The notes beneath the pieces are model-generated. The model was not told the DNA's origin. It did no database searches and saw only the letters and a program-made list of their open reading frames with translations. Source: an uncultured Porphyromonadaceae bacterium (GTDB taxonomy: Bacteria > Bacteroidota > Bacteroidia > Bacteroidales > Muribaculaceae). Taken from it: a stretch of DNA of 35,513 nucleotides. The stretch's first letter is position 1. Each line of letters starts with the position of its first letter. Location of the stretch: assembly GCA_947175665.1 (NCBI GenBank), contig CAMWNR010000009.1, positions 1 to 35,513 on the forward strand, in the 5' to 3' direction. The position numbers were made by a program, and so were the translations under genes. Of this stretch, positions 7,934 to 17,907 are shown piece after piece.

Positions 7934-10093
7934 ATGAATCCGACTCCCGAGTGTAAAACCGACATCATCACCCCTACATCTCCCCCCGATCCCGTAAAGG
8001 CTGCCGAAGAGATTGTAAACTCGACAGGCATCAATCTTTTCCTTACCGGTAAAGCCGGTACGGGCAAGACCACATTCTTACACAATCTTGCCAACTCTAC
8101 TTCTAAACGTTTTGTTGTGCTTGCGCCCACCGGTGTGGCCGCTATCAATGCAGGTGGTAATACAATACACTCGTTTTTTCAACTTTCTTTCGCACCATTT
8201 ATACCCGGAGCCACGGTGTCTGACAGTAACAAGAGTTTTAGAAGGATGACCAAACATAAATTGAAACTCATCCGTACTCTCGACCTGATAATTATAGATG
8301 AGATTTCTATGGTGCGCCCTGATCTTCTCGATGCTGTCGACGATGTATTGCGCAGGCTTCGCAATCCCCTTAAGCCTTTCGGCGGTGTGCAGTTATTACT
8401 TATCGGTGACTTGCGCCAACTCGCGCCTGTAATGCCCGATGATGAATGGGCATTACTGCGTCAGCACTATAACTCCCCTTATTTCTTTGAGAGTCAGGCG
8501 CTGCGCAAAGCCGGATTTCTGATGATCGAACTCACTAAAGTCTATCGTCAGAGCGATCCTGTCTTCCTCGACATCCTCAACAAGATTCGCGATAATAATG
8601 CCGATGAGCAGACTCTCGCTTTGCTCAACACCCGCGCTGATGTGAGTATTATGCCTAAGCCTGAAGAGGGTGTGATACGCCTTACCAGTCATAACTATCG
8701 CGCTAACACTATCAATAACAAGCATCTTAATGACCTCGATACCCCCGTATTTACTTACGAGGCGGCAATACAAGGCAATTTCCCTGAAAGTTCGTATCCG
8801 GCTGATATATCTCTGCAACTTAAACTTGGTGCGCAGGTGATGTTTATCAAAAATGACATATCCAACGAACACCGATTCTATAATGGTCTTATCGGCCATA
8901 TCGTCGAACTTGATGATACATCTGTGACCGTTAAGGCTCATACTCCCGCGGGGGAAATTATCAAAGTGACATCGGTATCCTGGGAAAATCTGAAATATAC
9001 TCTCAACCCTTCAGGTGAAATCAAGGAGGAAGTAGAGGGAGTTTTCACCCAGATACCTCTCAGGCCGGCTTGGGCTATCACAATTCACAAGAGTCAGGGG
9101 CTTACCTTTGACAGGGCAATTGTCGATGCAGCACAGAGTTTCGCCCCGGGGCAGACATACGTGGCATTATCACGATGCCGCAGTATGGAGGGTCTCTATC
9201 TCGAATCTCCTCTCCCTGCAAGCGCTATAATGACCGATCCATCAGTTAACCGGTTTATCTCCTCCCAGCCGCGTATGGAGGGTAATGACGAGGAGTTGGC
9301 CGCTTTTAAAGATTCCTATTACCGCGAACTCGTAATGGAACTCTTTAATTTCTCTACCCTTGATCTGGCTTTTGACTCCTATTTCAGAGCCGCTACTTCA
9401 GCACTCTCTTCACTTTATCCTATATTTATATCAGATCTGTATGAGTATAAGGATACCCTTAATGACAAGGTAATTAAAGTCTCTGATAACTTCTCTCGTT
9501 TTCTGCGTAATAACCTTCCTATCCGTTCTCTGCCTGAGGTTAAGGAAATATTATGCGACAAAATGAGAAATGCCGCTGCCTATTATTGCGATATCCTCTC
9601 TTCAATATCGCATTTTGTGGCGGATACCCCCTTGGAGATTGATAATCAGGTGCTGTTAAAGCGACTCGCAAGAGACACCGAAGAGTTGCTGGCTCTGCTT
9701 AAACTTAAAATCTATATCCTGCGTCATTTCAAGAGTCATGAGTTTGATCCTCAGGAATATCTTACTGCCAAGACTCAGGCCATTTTGCAACGGGATTCAA
9801 AACCCTCGGTCACTGCTGCCGCTAAAAAGGTTCGCACCGCATCTCCTAAGAATACTTTGCCTGCCGACATTTCAGATCCTAAACTTTACCGCGCTCTGCA
9901 ACAGTGGCGTAAAGATAGAGCAGATGGCAAACCGGCATATACGGTACTCAGTAATAAAGTTCTGATGGAGATTTGCCGTGAGTTGCCTGTAAACCTCTCC
10001 GAATTGAAGATGGTAAAAGGTATGGGACCTGTAAAGTTAAAAGAGTATGGCGTTGAAATTCTCGATATAATCAGCCGCACATTATCTGATTAA
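7934..10093 (+). CDS. PIF1/RecD2-like ATP-dependent helicase with C-terminal HRDC domain (ATG at 7934; ORF track begins at GTG 7925)
   Basis: Walker A NLFLTGKAGTGKTTFLHNL, LIIIDEISMVRPDLLDAVD, WAITIHKSQGLTFDRAIVDAAQSFAPGQTYVALSRCRSMEGL; HRDC-like LYRALQQWRKDRADGKPAYTVLSNKVLMEI. Confidence 0.9.
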   Translation: MNPTPECKTDIITPTSPPDPVKAAEEIVNSTGINLFLTGKAGTGKTTFLHNLANSTSKRFVVLAPTGVAAINAGGNTIHSFFQLSFAPFIPGATVSDSNKSFRRMTKHKLKLIRTLDLIIIDEISMVRPDLLDAVDDVLRRLRNPLKPFGGVQLLLIGDLRQLAPVMPDDEWALLRQHYNSPYFFESQALRKAGFLMIELTKVYRQSDPVFLDILNKIRDNNADEQTLALLNTRADVSIMPKPEEGVIRLTSHNYRANTINNKHLNDLDTPVFTYEAAIQGNFPESSYPADISLQLKLGAQVMFIKNDISNEHRFYNGLIGHIVELDDTSVTVKAHTPAGEIIKVTSVSWENLKYTLNPSGEIKEEVEGVFTQIPLRPAWAITIHKSQGLTFDRAIVDAAQSFAPGQTYVALSRCRSMEGLYLESPLPASAIMTDPSVNRFISSQPRMEGNDEELAAFKDSYYRELVMELFNFSTLDLAFDSYFRAATSALSSLYPIFISDLYEYKDTLNDKVIKVSDNFSRFLRNNLPIRSLPEVKEILCDKMRNAAAYYCDILSSISHFVADTPLEIDNQVLLKRLARDTEELLALLKLKIYILRHFKSHEFDPQEYLTAKTQAILQRDSKPSVTAAAKKVRTASPKNTLPADISDPKLYRALQQWRKDRADGKPAYTVLSNKVLMEICRELPVNLSELKMVKGMGPVKLKEYGVEILDIISRTLSD

Positions 10094-10183
10094 TCTTCCG
10101 ATAGACCTACCTTTTTCAGCATACTTTATTTACCTACTCAATTCAAAAATACTTTAAACTATATTTATCTGTAAGTCTGACTA

Positions 10184-12577
10184 ATGAACTTTAAATTTTT
10201 ACTTAAATATTCTCTCGCCGGCATTATCTCGTTAATACCTTTTGCTGATTCTGTCGCTGACTCGGATCTTGATAATAGTATCACGGATACCGAAGAGACG
10301 GGTTATTACGATCTCATTCTTAAAGTTGATGTAGATGATCCGGATACCGACATTCAATTCCTGCGTGATAACGGTATCATCGTACCTAACCATCGCGGTG
10401 AGATATGCTTGACTTTTGTGCCGGAAGATCTTGATATTGATGCAGTTTTAGAAAATCTACCCTCTCTGCGTGTTGATGATGAGGTCGCTAATGCTAACCG
10501 GAGCAAAACCGTCAGATCGGTTCAAAAAGTACGCAGACTGAATAATATACGCAACTCCGTGCGCAGGACACAGTCAAGAAAACGCAACTCTCTGATTCAT
10601 AACACCCCGGCTATGAATATGAACCGACATAATTTTGACCTGCAATCTACGCTGCTCTCTCCGGAGGTCACTACAAGGTTTCCGGAATTGACCGGCAAAG
10701 GTGTTGTAGTAGGTTTTAATGACATCGGTTTTGATGCCCGGCATATCAATTTCCGCAATGCCGACGGTTCTCAATTAAGGGTTAAGAAGGCTGTGCAGGT
10801 TAAGGAGAGCGAGGGAACCATAGAGATTTATGAAACTCCTGAAGATATTTTGGCGTGGCATACAGATACCGATGATAATTTTCATGCCACTCACGTAGCG
10901 GGTATATTGACCGGCGGTTATACGGTCAACGATATGCACGGTCTTGCTCCGGCAGCGGATATTGTTGCCACCACCTCCGAACTCACCGACTGCGGTATTC
11001 TGGCAGGTATAGAAGAGGTCATCTCTTACGCCAAGGCCGTAGGTAAACCTGCAGTTATCAATCTCTCGCTGGCCAATTACACCGGTCCGCATGACGGCTC
11101 ATCTCTCTTTTGCCAATATCTGGACCGGTGTGCCGAAGATGCCGTGATTTGTGTGGCATCAGGCAATGAGGGTAATATTAATGCATCTTTCTCTACAACT
11201 CTGACTACTCAGAAGGATTATATCATGCTTGAGGTGGAGAGCATGGACTGGGTTCATTTCAACGTATCAGGAATGACCGATATTTACGGTCAATCGGCCG
11301 ATCCGATCACCATTTCCCTCATGGTGCTCTCTTACCCCGTCAAAACCGCCAATATCCACTATGAGACACCGAAACTGGACTTCACTAAACGAAGTCAATA
11401 TATCCTCACCTCGGATATAAGTATGAAAGATGTGGATGGATACATTTATTCCGATGCTTTTGCGGAGGCTATGTCGGGCGAAGTGCTTGCATACGGTGAG
11501 GTTGACCCGGAAAACGGGAGATACCATGTAACTGTGATTTACGACACTATTACCGAACGTAAGGCTTCTGATAAATATAATTGGGCGCATTATTATACCG
11601 GTATCAAGGCTTGGGGTACTCCGGGTGAGCGCATCGATGCTTTTGCCGATGGTATACAGAGCCGTTTTGGATATATTTCGGGCTATACCCCTCGTCCGGG
11701 TTCGATGATGTCGGTCAACGACCTTGCTACCGGTCATAATGTAGTGTCGGTGGGTGCGTATGTAGGTCGCGAAGAAGTGGCCAACCTTGGCGGAGGCGTA
11801 TGGGGAGCAGGTCTTACACCTATGGATATATGCGATTATTCCGGCTACGGCACTCTTATAGATGGCAGAGTCTTGCCGCTTACCGTCGCTCCGGGTGTAC
11901 CTTTGGTTTCCAGTCTTTCCGGTGCGTATATACGTAAATATCAGGATGAGAGCCTTACAAACCTTAAAGTAGGAGAATCCAAGGCTTATCCTACTACTAA
12001 GATTGATGATAAAGAACCGGAAAATAACCCGGATGATAATATGGGAGATATTATCGGTAACGATGATGATAATGACGTGACCGAGGAGATTTATCATTAT
12101 TGGGGTCCTTACGGTGGTACCTCCATGGCAAGTCCTTACGCTGCCGGATTTATAGCGTTGTTACAGCAGGTCAACCCCGATCTGACTTCGGCAGAGGTTA
12201 TCGAACGTATCAAGCAATCGAATGACTCGGAAAATCATCCTTATTCCGCCAATCCCCGCAACGGTCAGGGATACCTGAATACCTCAAAAATGCTCTTGAA
12301 CCTGATCAAGGATATTCCGACCTCAGTAGAGACCATTACCGATGGGAAGATGAGTTATATGACTTCTGTAGATGCTGAAAAGGTTCACATCCTTAACCCG
12401 GCACAACATAACCTGACTATCGAGATATTCACCGCCACAGGTCTGCGTCTCTCCACTACCGGGTATACCGATACCAAGGAAATTACCCACGACCTCACCG
12501 GTTTACCCAGCGGCATACTCCTTATCCACATCACCTCTCCGACAGCCGAAAGCCGCACCCTAAAGATAGTCCGCTAA
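10184..12577 (+). CDS. Subtilisin-like S8 serine peptidase with T9SS C-terminal sorting domain
   Basis: GVVVGFNDIGFD, HATHVAGILTG, GGTSMASPYAAGFIALL catalytic blocks; C-terminal VHILNPAQHNLTIEIFTATGLRLSTTGY...LTGLPSGILLIHITSPTAESRTLKIVR. Confidence 0.88.
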   Translation: MNFKFLLKYSLAGIISLIPFADSVADSDLDNSITDTEETGYYDLILKVDVDDPDTDIQFLRDNGIIVPNHRGEICLTFVPEDLDIDAVLENLPSLRVDDEVANANRSKTVRSVQKVRRLNNIRNSVRRTQSRKRNSLIHNTPAMNMNRHNFDLQSTLLSPEVTTRFPELTGKGVVVGFNDIGFDARHINFRNADGSQLRVKKAVQVKESEGTIEIYETPEDILAWHTDTDDNFHATHVAGILTGGYTVNDMHGLAPAADIVATTSELTDCGILAGIEEVISYAKAVGKPAVINLSLANYTGPHDGSSLFCQYLDRCAEDAVICVASGNEGNINASFSTTLTTQKDYIMLEVESMDWVHFNVSGMTDIYGQSADPITISLMVLSYPVKTANIHYETPKLDFTKRSQYILTSDISMKDVDGYIYSDAFAEAMSGEVLAYGEVDPENGRYHVTVIYDTITERKASDKYNWAHYYTGIKAWGTPGERIDAFADGIQSRFGYISGYTPRPGSMMSVNDLATGHNVVSVGAYVGREEVANLGGGVWGAGLTPMDICDYSGYGTLIDGRVLPLTVAPGVPLVSSLSGAYIRKYQDESLTNLKVGESKAYPTTKIDDKEPENNPDDNMGDIIGNDDDNDVTEEIYHYWGPYGGTSMASPYAAGFIALLQQVNPDLTSAEVIERIKQSNDSENHPYSANPRNGQGYLNTSKMLLNLIKDIPTSVETITDGKMSYMTSVDAEKVHILNPAQHNLTIEIFTATGLRLSTTGYTDTKEITHDLTGLPSGILLIHITSPTAESRTLKIVR

Positions 12578-12609
12578 AGAAACCGGATATTCACCGCTTC
12601 GATATATGC

Positions 12610-12650
12610 CAAAGAGGTAAAATCTTATTACTCAGGATTTTACCTCTTTG
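12610..12650. terminator. Bidirectional terminator between convergent peptidase and glycosyltransferase genes
   Basis: CAAAGAGGTAAAATC (12610-12624) / GATTTTACCTCTTTG (12636-12650), 15-bp perfect stem. Confidence 0.75.
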
Positions 12651-12724
12651 TTATATGTTCGATATAAGGGATATATATTCAAGATATATGTGCGCGGGAT
12701 GATTCTGCGTAGTGTGATTTTTGA

Positions 12725-13807
12725 TTACCCTTTACTCAAGGCAAGACGATACGTGTCTTCGTAATCTTTGACTATCTTTTTCCATGTATAGTGACGGTCG
12801 GCGAGTCTGCGCATTTCCGCACCATTATCTTCATAGTTATTTAATAGAGTCTTGAGCGATTCCACATCGTTATAGTATCCTGCCTTGTTATATGTAGTCT
12901 CTCTATTATAGATTACATCGTAGCATAATATGGGTATGCCGAAAAACATCGCTTCTACAAGCGATGGATTGGTGCCACCTACCTTATGACCGTGTATGTA
13001 CACTCCGGCATTCTTACGCAACGCGTAAAGTGTATCAAGATCATATATCGGATCCTGAATATGGATATTCGGGCATTCCGAATACTCCGATTTTAGATTT
13101 CTACCGTATTCACTGCGATCCCAGTTGCCTATAAAGATGATCGGCATACCGGTCTGCTTGCAGGCCTCCAAGGTAATGTGACAATTATTCTCGGGCTCTA
13201 TACGACACACTGATACTGCGTATTGACCGCGTTTAAGATTGTATTTATCCAGAATCTTCTGTTGTTCTGCGTCTGATAATTCACGCAGTACCTGATCTCC
13301 CCCGTATGGTATCATTATAGTATCTTTGCCATATTTATCTTTGGCAAAGTCCTGTATCCCTTTGTTATCCGCTATCACTATATCGGGAGCAAGTATCTTG
13401 TTTTTGGTTAGAAAGTTGAGATATGTCTTCTTTAACCAATTGAATTTATCCCTCTCCTGATCCAGACCGTCTATGTTGGCTACAATCTTACCTTTACAGA
13501 ACTTCTTGAGTAGTGAAAACAGAGGAATACACACCCCTAAATACAATATTACATCGTAATCTCGCATCGAACGCAATAAAGATATCGCATCAAATGGAAT
13601 ACACTGTATATCGTTGGCTCTCAGCGGTATATATTTTAATTTCGCATTCTTATACCTGTCGAGTTTTTCTTTGTATGCCTTTGAGGAGCAGAACACCGTA
13701 TATTCTACATCCGGTGCACAGTACTCTCCTACCAGGTTCTCGGCAAGTGTTTCAAAACCTCCGTAACAGGCGGGTACACCTACCGTTCCGATTATGGCAA
13801 CTTTCAT
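12725..13807 (-). CDS. Glycosyltransferase (DUF1972 / rhamnosyltransferase-like, GT4)
   Basis: MKVAIIGTVGVPACYGGFETLAENLV start, GLDQERDKFNW, VCRIEPENNCHITLEA, HGHKVGGTNPSLVEAMFFGIPI. Confidence 0.85.
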   Translation of the reverse strand: MKVAIIGTVGVPACYGGFETLAENLVGEYCAPDVEYTVFCSSKAYKEKLDRYKNAKLKYIPLRANDIQCIPFDAISLLRSMRDYDVILYLGVCIPLFSLLKKFCKGKIVANIDGLDQERDKFNWLKKTYLNFLTKNKILAPDIVIADNKGIQDFAKDKYGKDTIMIPYGGDQVLRELSDAEQQKILDKYNLKRGQYAVSVCRIEPENNCHITLEACKQTGMPIIFIGNWDRSEYGRNLKSEYSECPNIHIQDPIYDLDTLYALRKNAGVYIHGHKVGGTNPSLVEAMFFGIPILCYDVIYNRETTYNKAGYYNDVESLKTLLNNYEDNGAEMRRLADRHYTWKKIVKDYEDTYRLALSKG

Positions 13808-14010
13808 ATATTTTGTCGGGGTATTAGTTTCTGTAAAGTGATCAAGCCTCTATTATGGGCGTGTATATAATGAGTTTAATTCACTTCTGTCTACAAAAAT
13901 AAACATTTATACTATTATATGCAATTTTATACTCTTTTTTATAAGTAAGTAATTAAAATTAATGTGCAAATAAAACTTAAAGGTTTTTGAGATAATTTAC
14001 ATGCGGAGCG

Positions 14011-14035
14011 CAGTCAGATACTTTGTATCTGACTG
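14011..14035. repeat. Perfect 11-bp inverted repeat, 3-nt loop
   Basis: CAGTCAGATAC-TTT-GTATCTGACTG. Confidence 0.6.
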
Positions 14036-14083
14036 AGTGACAATTGGAAATTAGTCACATTAGGGGGTTGCATTTTCTATGGG

Positions 14084-14114
14084 TTGGGGTCTAAGAAAAA
14101 ATGTATTATCTTTG
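14084..14114 (+). promoter_or_regulatory. Bacteroidetes-type promoter (TTG - 20 nt - TATCTTTG)
   Basis: TTG at 14084-14086, TATCTTTG at 14107-14114; lies just upstream of ATG 14124. Confidence 0.45.
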
Positions 14115-14123
14115 CGCTGTATT

Positions 14124-15383
14124 ATGAAGCAATCTTTTAGAAATTCCCAATCGGGTGAAATATCACGATTTGTGGCCAAAACTTTAATTTTGGCTCTCAT
14201 CGTCATATTACCTCTGATCGGTGTGTATATCTGGCTGGACCCCTATAGGTTTATCCGTAGCGAAGCGGCCTTTCTCCCTAATCCTACGGGCAAAGTTTTT
14301 GGAGAGTGGGAGGGTAAAGATTTTTTCGGTCCCCACAATTCCGGTCATTTATATCTCAACAATTATTTGAAGCAGTTGGGAAAGGGTCATAATTATACCG
14401 GCTTCATATTCGGCGCTTCTATAAGTCAAAATGTTACAGTTGATGATTGGCGTCATGCCGCCTCTATACCTGACTCTATTGAAATAATACATCTCGGCAC
14501 CGATTCCGAATCCCTTATGTTTATGGATGAGAAGGTTAAGTATCTCGACCGCAATAATATTGATATTAGATACGCACTCCTTATTATTGATGCAAATACA
14601 ATCAAATTCTCTCGCCCTGACGGAATCGCAAATATAAACCCGCCGGTGATTCCTCCGGAGACACCTTTGCGACCGTTTCATCCCATAATCTTTCATTACA
14701 AGGGGTTTAGGGCTGTTATGAATATCCCGTTTATTGCGTCTTATATCCCCTCTGTTTTAAATGATACTTCTTTTAGTGTCAGGGGGATCGATCCTTTATC
14801 TCCGGCCGTCATGGGTTTTGACGGTATAAAAGGTGAGGAGAGTCCGAGAGGTATCGAACGTCTCAGACATGAGGATTACCGATATTTTAGAAAACTTTAC
14901 CCTCTGAAAAATCAGGATACTGTCAGCAGAGTTCCCACCCGCTACACTCTTGCCTACAATAATAGTTTTGATAACATCAAAGATGCGCTTACCGACTCTT
15001 TAGGCCTCTTTATTTCTGGCGAGGGGATTGGCAACTATCTTGAACAAGGTTTCCCCTCTTCGATTGCCGCCGCTTTCAGCACAATGGAGCATAGACGGCT
15101 TCAAAAGGTTAAGGCTCTCGAAGATATTGCCGGGATATTCCGAAGGCATAATACGGAGTTTATGGTTTTTATCCCTCCTACGTCAGGTGGTGCATATATC
15201 GGTGGTGAGGATTTGGATATGCTTTACCGTATATTCGGTAAGGATAGGGTTAAATGTCTTGATGACGAGTATAAGATTCTCAGCACCGACTCGATGATGC
15301 TCGATGGCGCTCACTTCTCTCCCGCTGCCGGCAGATACCTGATACGCAAAGCATACGGCAAGACTCCTGATCAGAATAAATAA
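14124..15383 (+). CDS. Membrane-anchored SGNH-hydrolase-like protein (start trimmed from 14079)
   Basis: N-terminal TM TLILALIVILPLIGVYIWLDPYRF; FIFGASISQNV as possible nucleophile block; C-terminal DGAHFSPAAGRYLI as possible D-x-x-H block. Confidence 0.6.
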   Translation: MKQSFRNSQSGEISRFVAKTLILALIVILPLIGVYIWLDPYRFIRSEAAFLPNPTGKVFGEWEGKDFFGPHNSGHLYLNNYLKQLGKGHNYTGFIFGASISQNVTVDDWRHAASIPDSIEIIHLGTDSESLMFMDEKVKYLDRNNIDIRYALLIIDANTIKFSRPDGIANINPPVIPPETPLRPFHPIIFHYKGFRAVMNIPFIASYIPSVLNDTSFSVRGIDPLSPAVMGFDGIKGEESPRGIERLRHEDYRYFRKLYPLKNQDTVSRVPTRYTLAYNNSFDNIKDALTDSLGLFISGEGIGNYLEQGFPSSIAAAFSTMEHRRLQKVKALEDIAGIFRRHNTEFMVFIPPTSGGAYIGGEDLDMLYRIFGKDRVKCLDDEYKILSTDSMMLDGAHFSPAAGRYLIRKAYGKTPDQNK

Positions 15384-15532
15384 TGACACCGGGTTGACAT
15401 TATTTTTAATTACCTGCTTGATAATATATGTTTAACCGGGACGTTATTCTATTAACCTCTCCCCTTTCTTTTTTTGCATCATCAGATATGATGCATTAAT
15501 CTCTGATTAACCCTTATCCCGGTAAGTGAAGT

Positions 15533-16990
15533 ATGAAACTGACCTTTTTAGTTCCCCCTTGTTATGATAATAAGCAACCTGCCGAAAGATCGGCCGGCTG
15601 TACACGTGTGGTATACCCGATGATCAATATCTACGAGTTGACCGCTGCGGCTGCGCTGCGCGATCTCGGCGGATACGAGGTCGATTATCAGGATTTCGTA
15701 TTCAACGGTACCGGTAGCGCTTCTGAAAAAGATTTCAAGGATTTTCTGCAAAAGGATAACTCGGACGTCTATCTTATATGGACAGTTAATCTCTCGCTAA
15801 ATTCTGACCTTACCGCTATAAGCATTATCAGAGAGTTTCATCCCGATACTCCCGTCATTCTTATGGGTCCGGGGGCGACTTACTTTATCAACCGCGCTCT
15901 ACAGACTCATCAGAATATCTTTATCGTACGCGGCGAACCGGAATTGACTCTGCTCGAACTCCTTGATGCTCTGAGCAGTGGCCGCGAACCGGAAGGTATT
16001 AAAGGTGTTTCTTACACCGATAAGAATGGGAAGATAGTCAATAATCCGTCACGCCCGCTCAATGAGGATCTTGATGCCCTCCCCTTTCCTGCCCGCGATC
16101 TTCTTAAGGGTAAGATTTATCATAATCCCAAACTTAAGACAGGTCCATACACTACGATGTTTACATCGCGTAATTGCCCTTACAGATGCATCTATTGTGT
16201 ACCCTCATCTCTTACATTCGCGCGCGAGATTGAGTTTCGTAAGGATCATCCCGGCCGTAAACCTACCATCGGCTTCCGTTCGCTTGAGAGCGTGAAGAAG
16301 GAGATAGATATGCTTGCCGCGCAGGGGGTAAAGGCCATCGGGTTTATGGATGATAATTTCATCTGGAATGAAGAGCGCACCAGGGGTATATGCGATATTC
16401 TGCGCCCTCACGGCATCGTATGGGGGTGTCAGGCGCGCGTGGACGCCATCACCGAACCGATAGCCAAGATGCTCGGAGAGAGCGGTTGCCGATATGTGGA
16501 TCTCGGCATAGAGTCGTTTGATGAGGGTATCCTCAAATATATCAAGAAGGGGATCACCCCCGAAGATATTTACAGATCTGTCAATCTGCTCAAGAAGTAT
16601 AATGTACCTGTTAAACTTAATGTCCTTCTCGGCAGTTCGCCGCTTGAAACCCGCGATACTATACGCCATACGCTTAAAGAGGCTAAGAAACTTGATGTAG
16701 ATCAGGTGATGTTTAATATCGTGTCACCTTTCCCTGGCACCGAGTATTATGAGATTTGTATGGAAAACGGATGGATAAAAGGCAACCAATACCGTCCCAC
16801 AGATGTGCAGCACGAGTCAATACTTAATCTGCCTCAAATCTCGGCTGAGGAGATGGAGAAACTTCTGTTTCGCAATAACATAAGTTATTTCCTCTCTCCT
16901 CGATTTATCTCCAAACAGATCCGTCGCTTTTCTTCATGGTCTGAATTTAAAGCCGCAGCCAAGGCTCTGAAACTCAAACTATTCCATTAA
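15533..16990 (+). CDS. B12-binding-domain radical SAM protein
   Basis: N-terminal PMINIYELTAAAALRDLGGYEVDYQDF / ILMGPGATY B12-binding-like; radical SAM CxxxCxxC in RNCPYRCIYCVPSS. Confidence 0.88.
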   Translation: MKLTFLVPPCYDNKQPAERSAGCTRVVYPMINIYELTAAAALRDLGGYEVDYQDFVFNGTGSASEKDFKDFLQKDNSDVYLIWTVNLSLNSDLTAISIIREFHPDTPVILMGPGATYFINRALQTHQNIFIVRGEPELTLLELLDALSSGREPEGIKGVSYTDKNGKIVNNPSRPLNEDLDALPFPARDLLKGKIYHNPKLKTGPYTTMFTSRNCPYRCIYCVPSSLTFAREIEFRKDHPGRKPTIGFRSLESVKKEIDMLAAQGVKAIGFMDDNFIWNEERTRGICDILRPHGIVWGCQARVDAITEPIAKMLGESGCRYVDLGIESFDEGILKYIKKGITPEDIYRSVNLLKKYNVPVKLNVLLGSSPLETRDTIRHTLKEAKKLDVDQVMFNIVSPFPGTEYYEICMENGWIKGNQYRPTDVQHESILNLPQISAEEMEKLLFRNNISYFLSPRFISKQIRRFSSWSEFKAAAKALKLKLFH

Positions 16991-17024
16991 GCAGGTTTTA
17001 GACTGATTTTAACATCCTCGCGTT

Positions 17025-17789
17025 ATGCTGAATATATCTGTTGTCGTTTTGACTTGCAATCAGGCCACATACACTCTCCGCTTGTTGGAGACCCTCACAC
17101 CGTGGCTTAAGAATAATCCTGATTCTGAATTGATTATAGTCGATAACGGATCTACAGATAATACTTCGAAGATAATTGAAGAGTCGGGACTGATCTCCCC
17201 GTCGCAACTTCATTATATCTATAATGCTAAGAACTTAGGAGTGGCTGGCGGACGCAACATCGGGCTGCGTAAAGCATCTAAGGATCTTGTACTTATCCTT
17301 GATAATGATACCGAAGTCTCTCCGGCTGCTATCGATGGATTGCGATCACATATCGCTAGCCGTCAGAATTGCGGATTGTGCGCACCGGCTTTAATTTCCC
17401 CCTCGGGAGATATTCAGGATAGCGCCAAGCCTTTCCCCGGCCTGGGTATAAAGATTGCCCACATTTTGGATCGTAAGGGAAGGTCGCGATCTGAAGAGGA
17501 GGCTATGAAATCGCCTCACCCGTTTTACGTGATAGGTGCTTGCCAGATGTTCAGACGCTCGATTATTGATGAGATAGGACTTCTCGATGAGAACATCTTT
17601 TACGGCCCTGAAGATGCCGACTGGTGCATGCGTATACGCAACGCCGGTTATACGATTGATTATCTCCCTCAATACAATATCATCCATCATTGGCAACGCG
17701 CCACCAATCGCTCCCCTTTCTCTCCACTTTCGCGTCTTCACTTGAGGGCATTGCTCTATTTCTACCGCAAACATCATCGACTTTTCTAA
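17025..17789 (+). CDS. Family 2 glycosyltransferase
   Basis: NISVVVLTCNQATYTLRLLETL, ELIIVDNGSTDNTSKIIEES, VLILDNDTEVSP, GPEDADWCMRIRNAGY. Confidence 0.93.
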   Translation: MLNISVVVLTCNQATYTLRLLETLTPWLKNNPDSELIIVDNGSTDNTSKIIEESGLISPSQLHYIYNAKNLGVAGGRNIGLRKASKDLVLILDNDTEVSPAAIDGLRSHIASRQNCGLCAPALISPSGDIQDSAKPFPGLGIKIAHILDRKGRSRSEEEAMKSPHPFYVIGACQMFRRSIIDEIGLLDENIFYGPEDADWCMRIRNAGYTIDYLPQYNIIHHWQRATNRSPFSPLSRLHLRALLYFYRKHHRLF

Positions 17790-17837
17790 AATGCTATCGT
17801 TTTTTCCAAGATACTAAATCACAAATATTGTAACTAT

Positions 17838-17888
17838 ACAAAGCAAAAAATGTTAATGCCGGGTAAGCATTAACATTTTTTGCTTTGT
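17838..17888. terminator. Bidirectional terminator between convergent GT2 and DXS-like genes
   Basis: ACAAAGCAAAAAATGTTAATGC (17838-17859) / GCATTAACATTTTTTGCTTTGT (17867-17888), perfect 22-bp stem. Confidence 0.8.
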
Positions 17889-17907
17889 TAAGATATAAAC
17901 TTACTTA

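Noticed and set aside
11267-12097. 276-aa minus-strand ORF
   Set aside because: Fully antisense to the subtilase catalytic region; no recognisable protein features.
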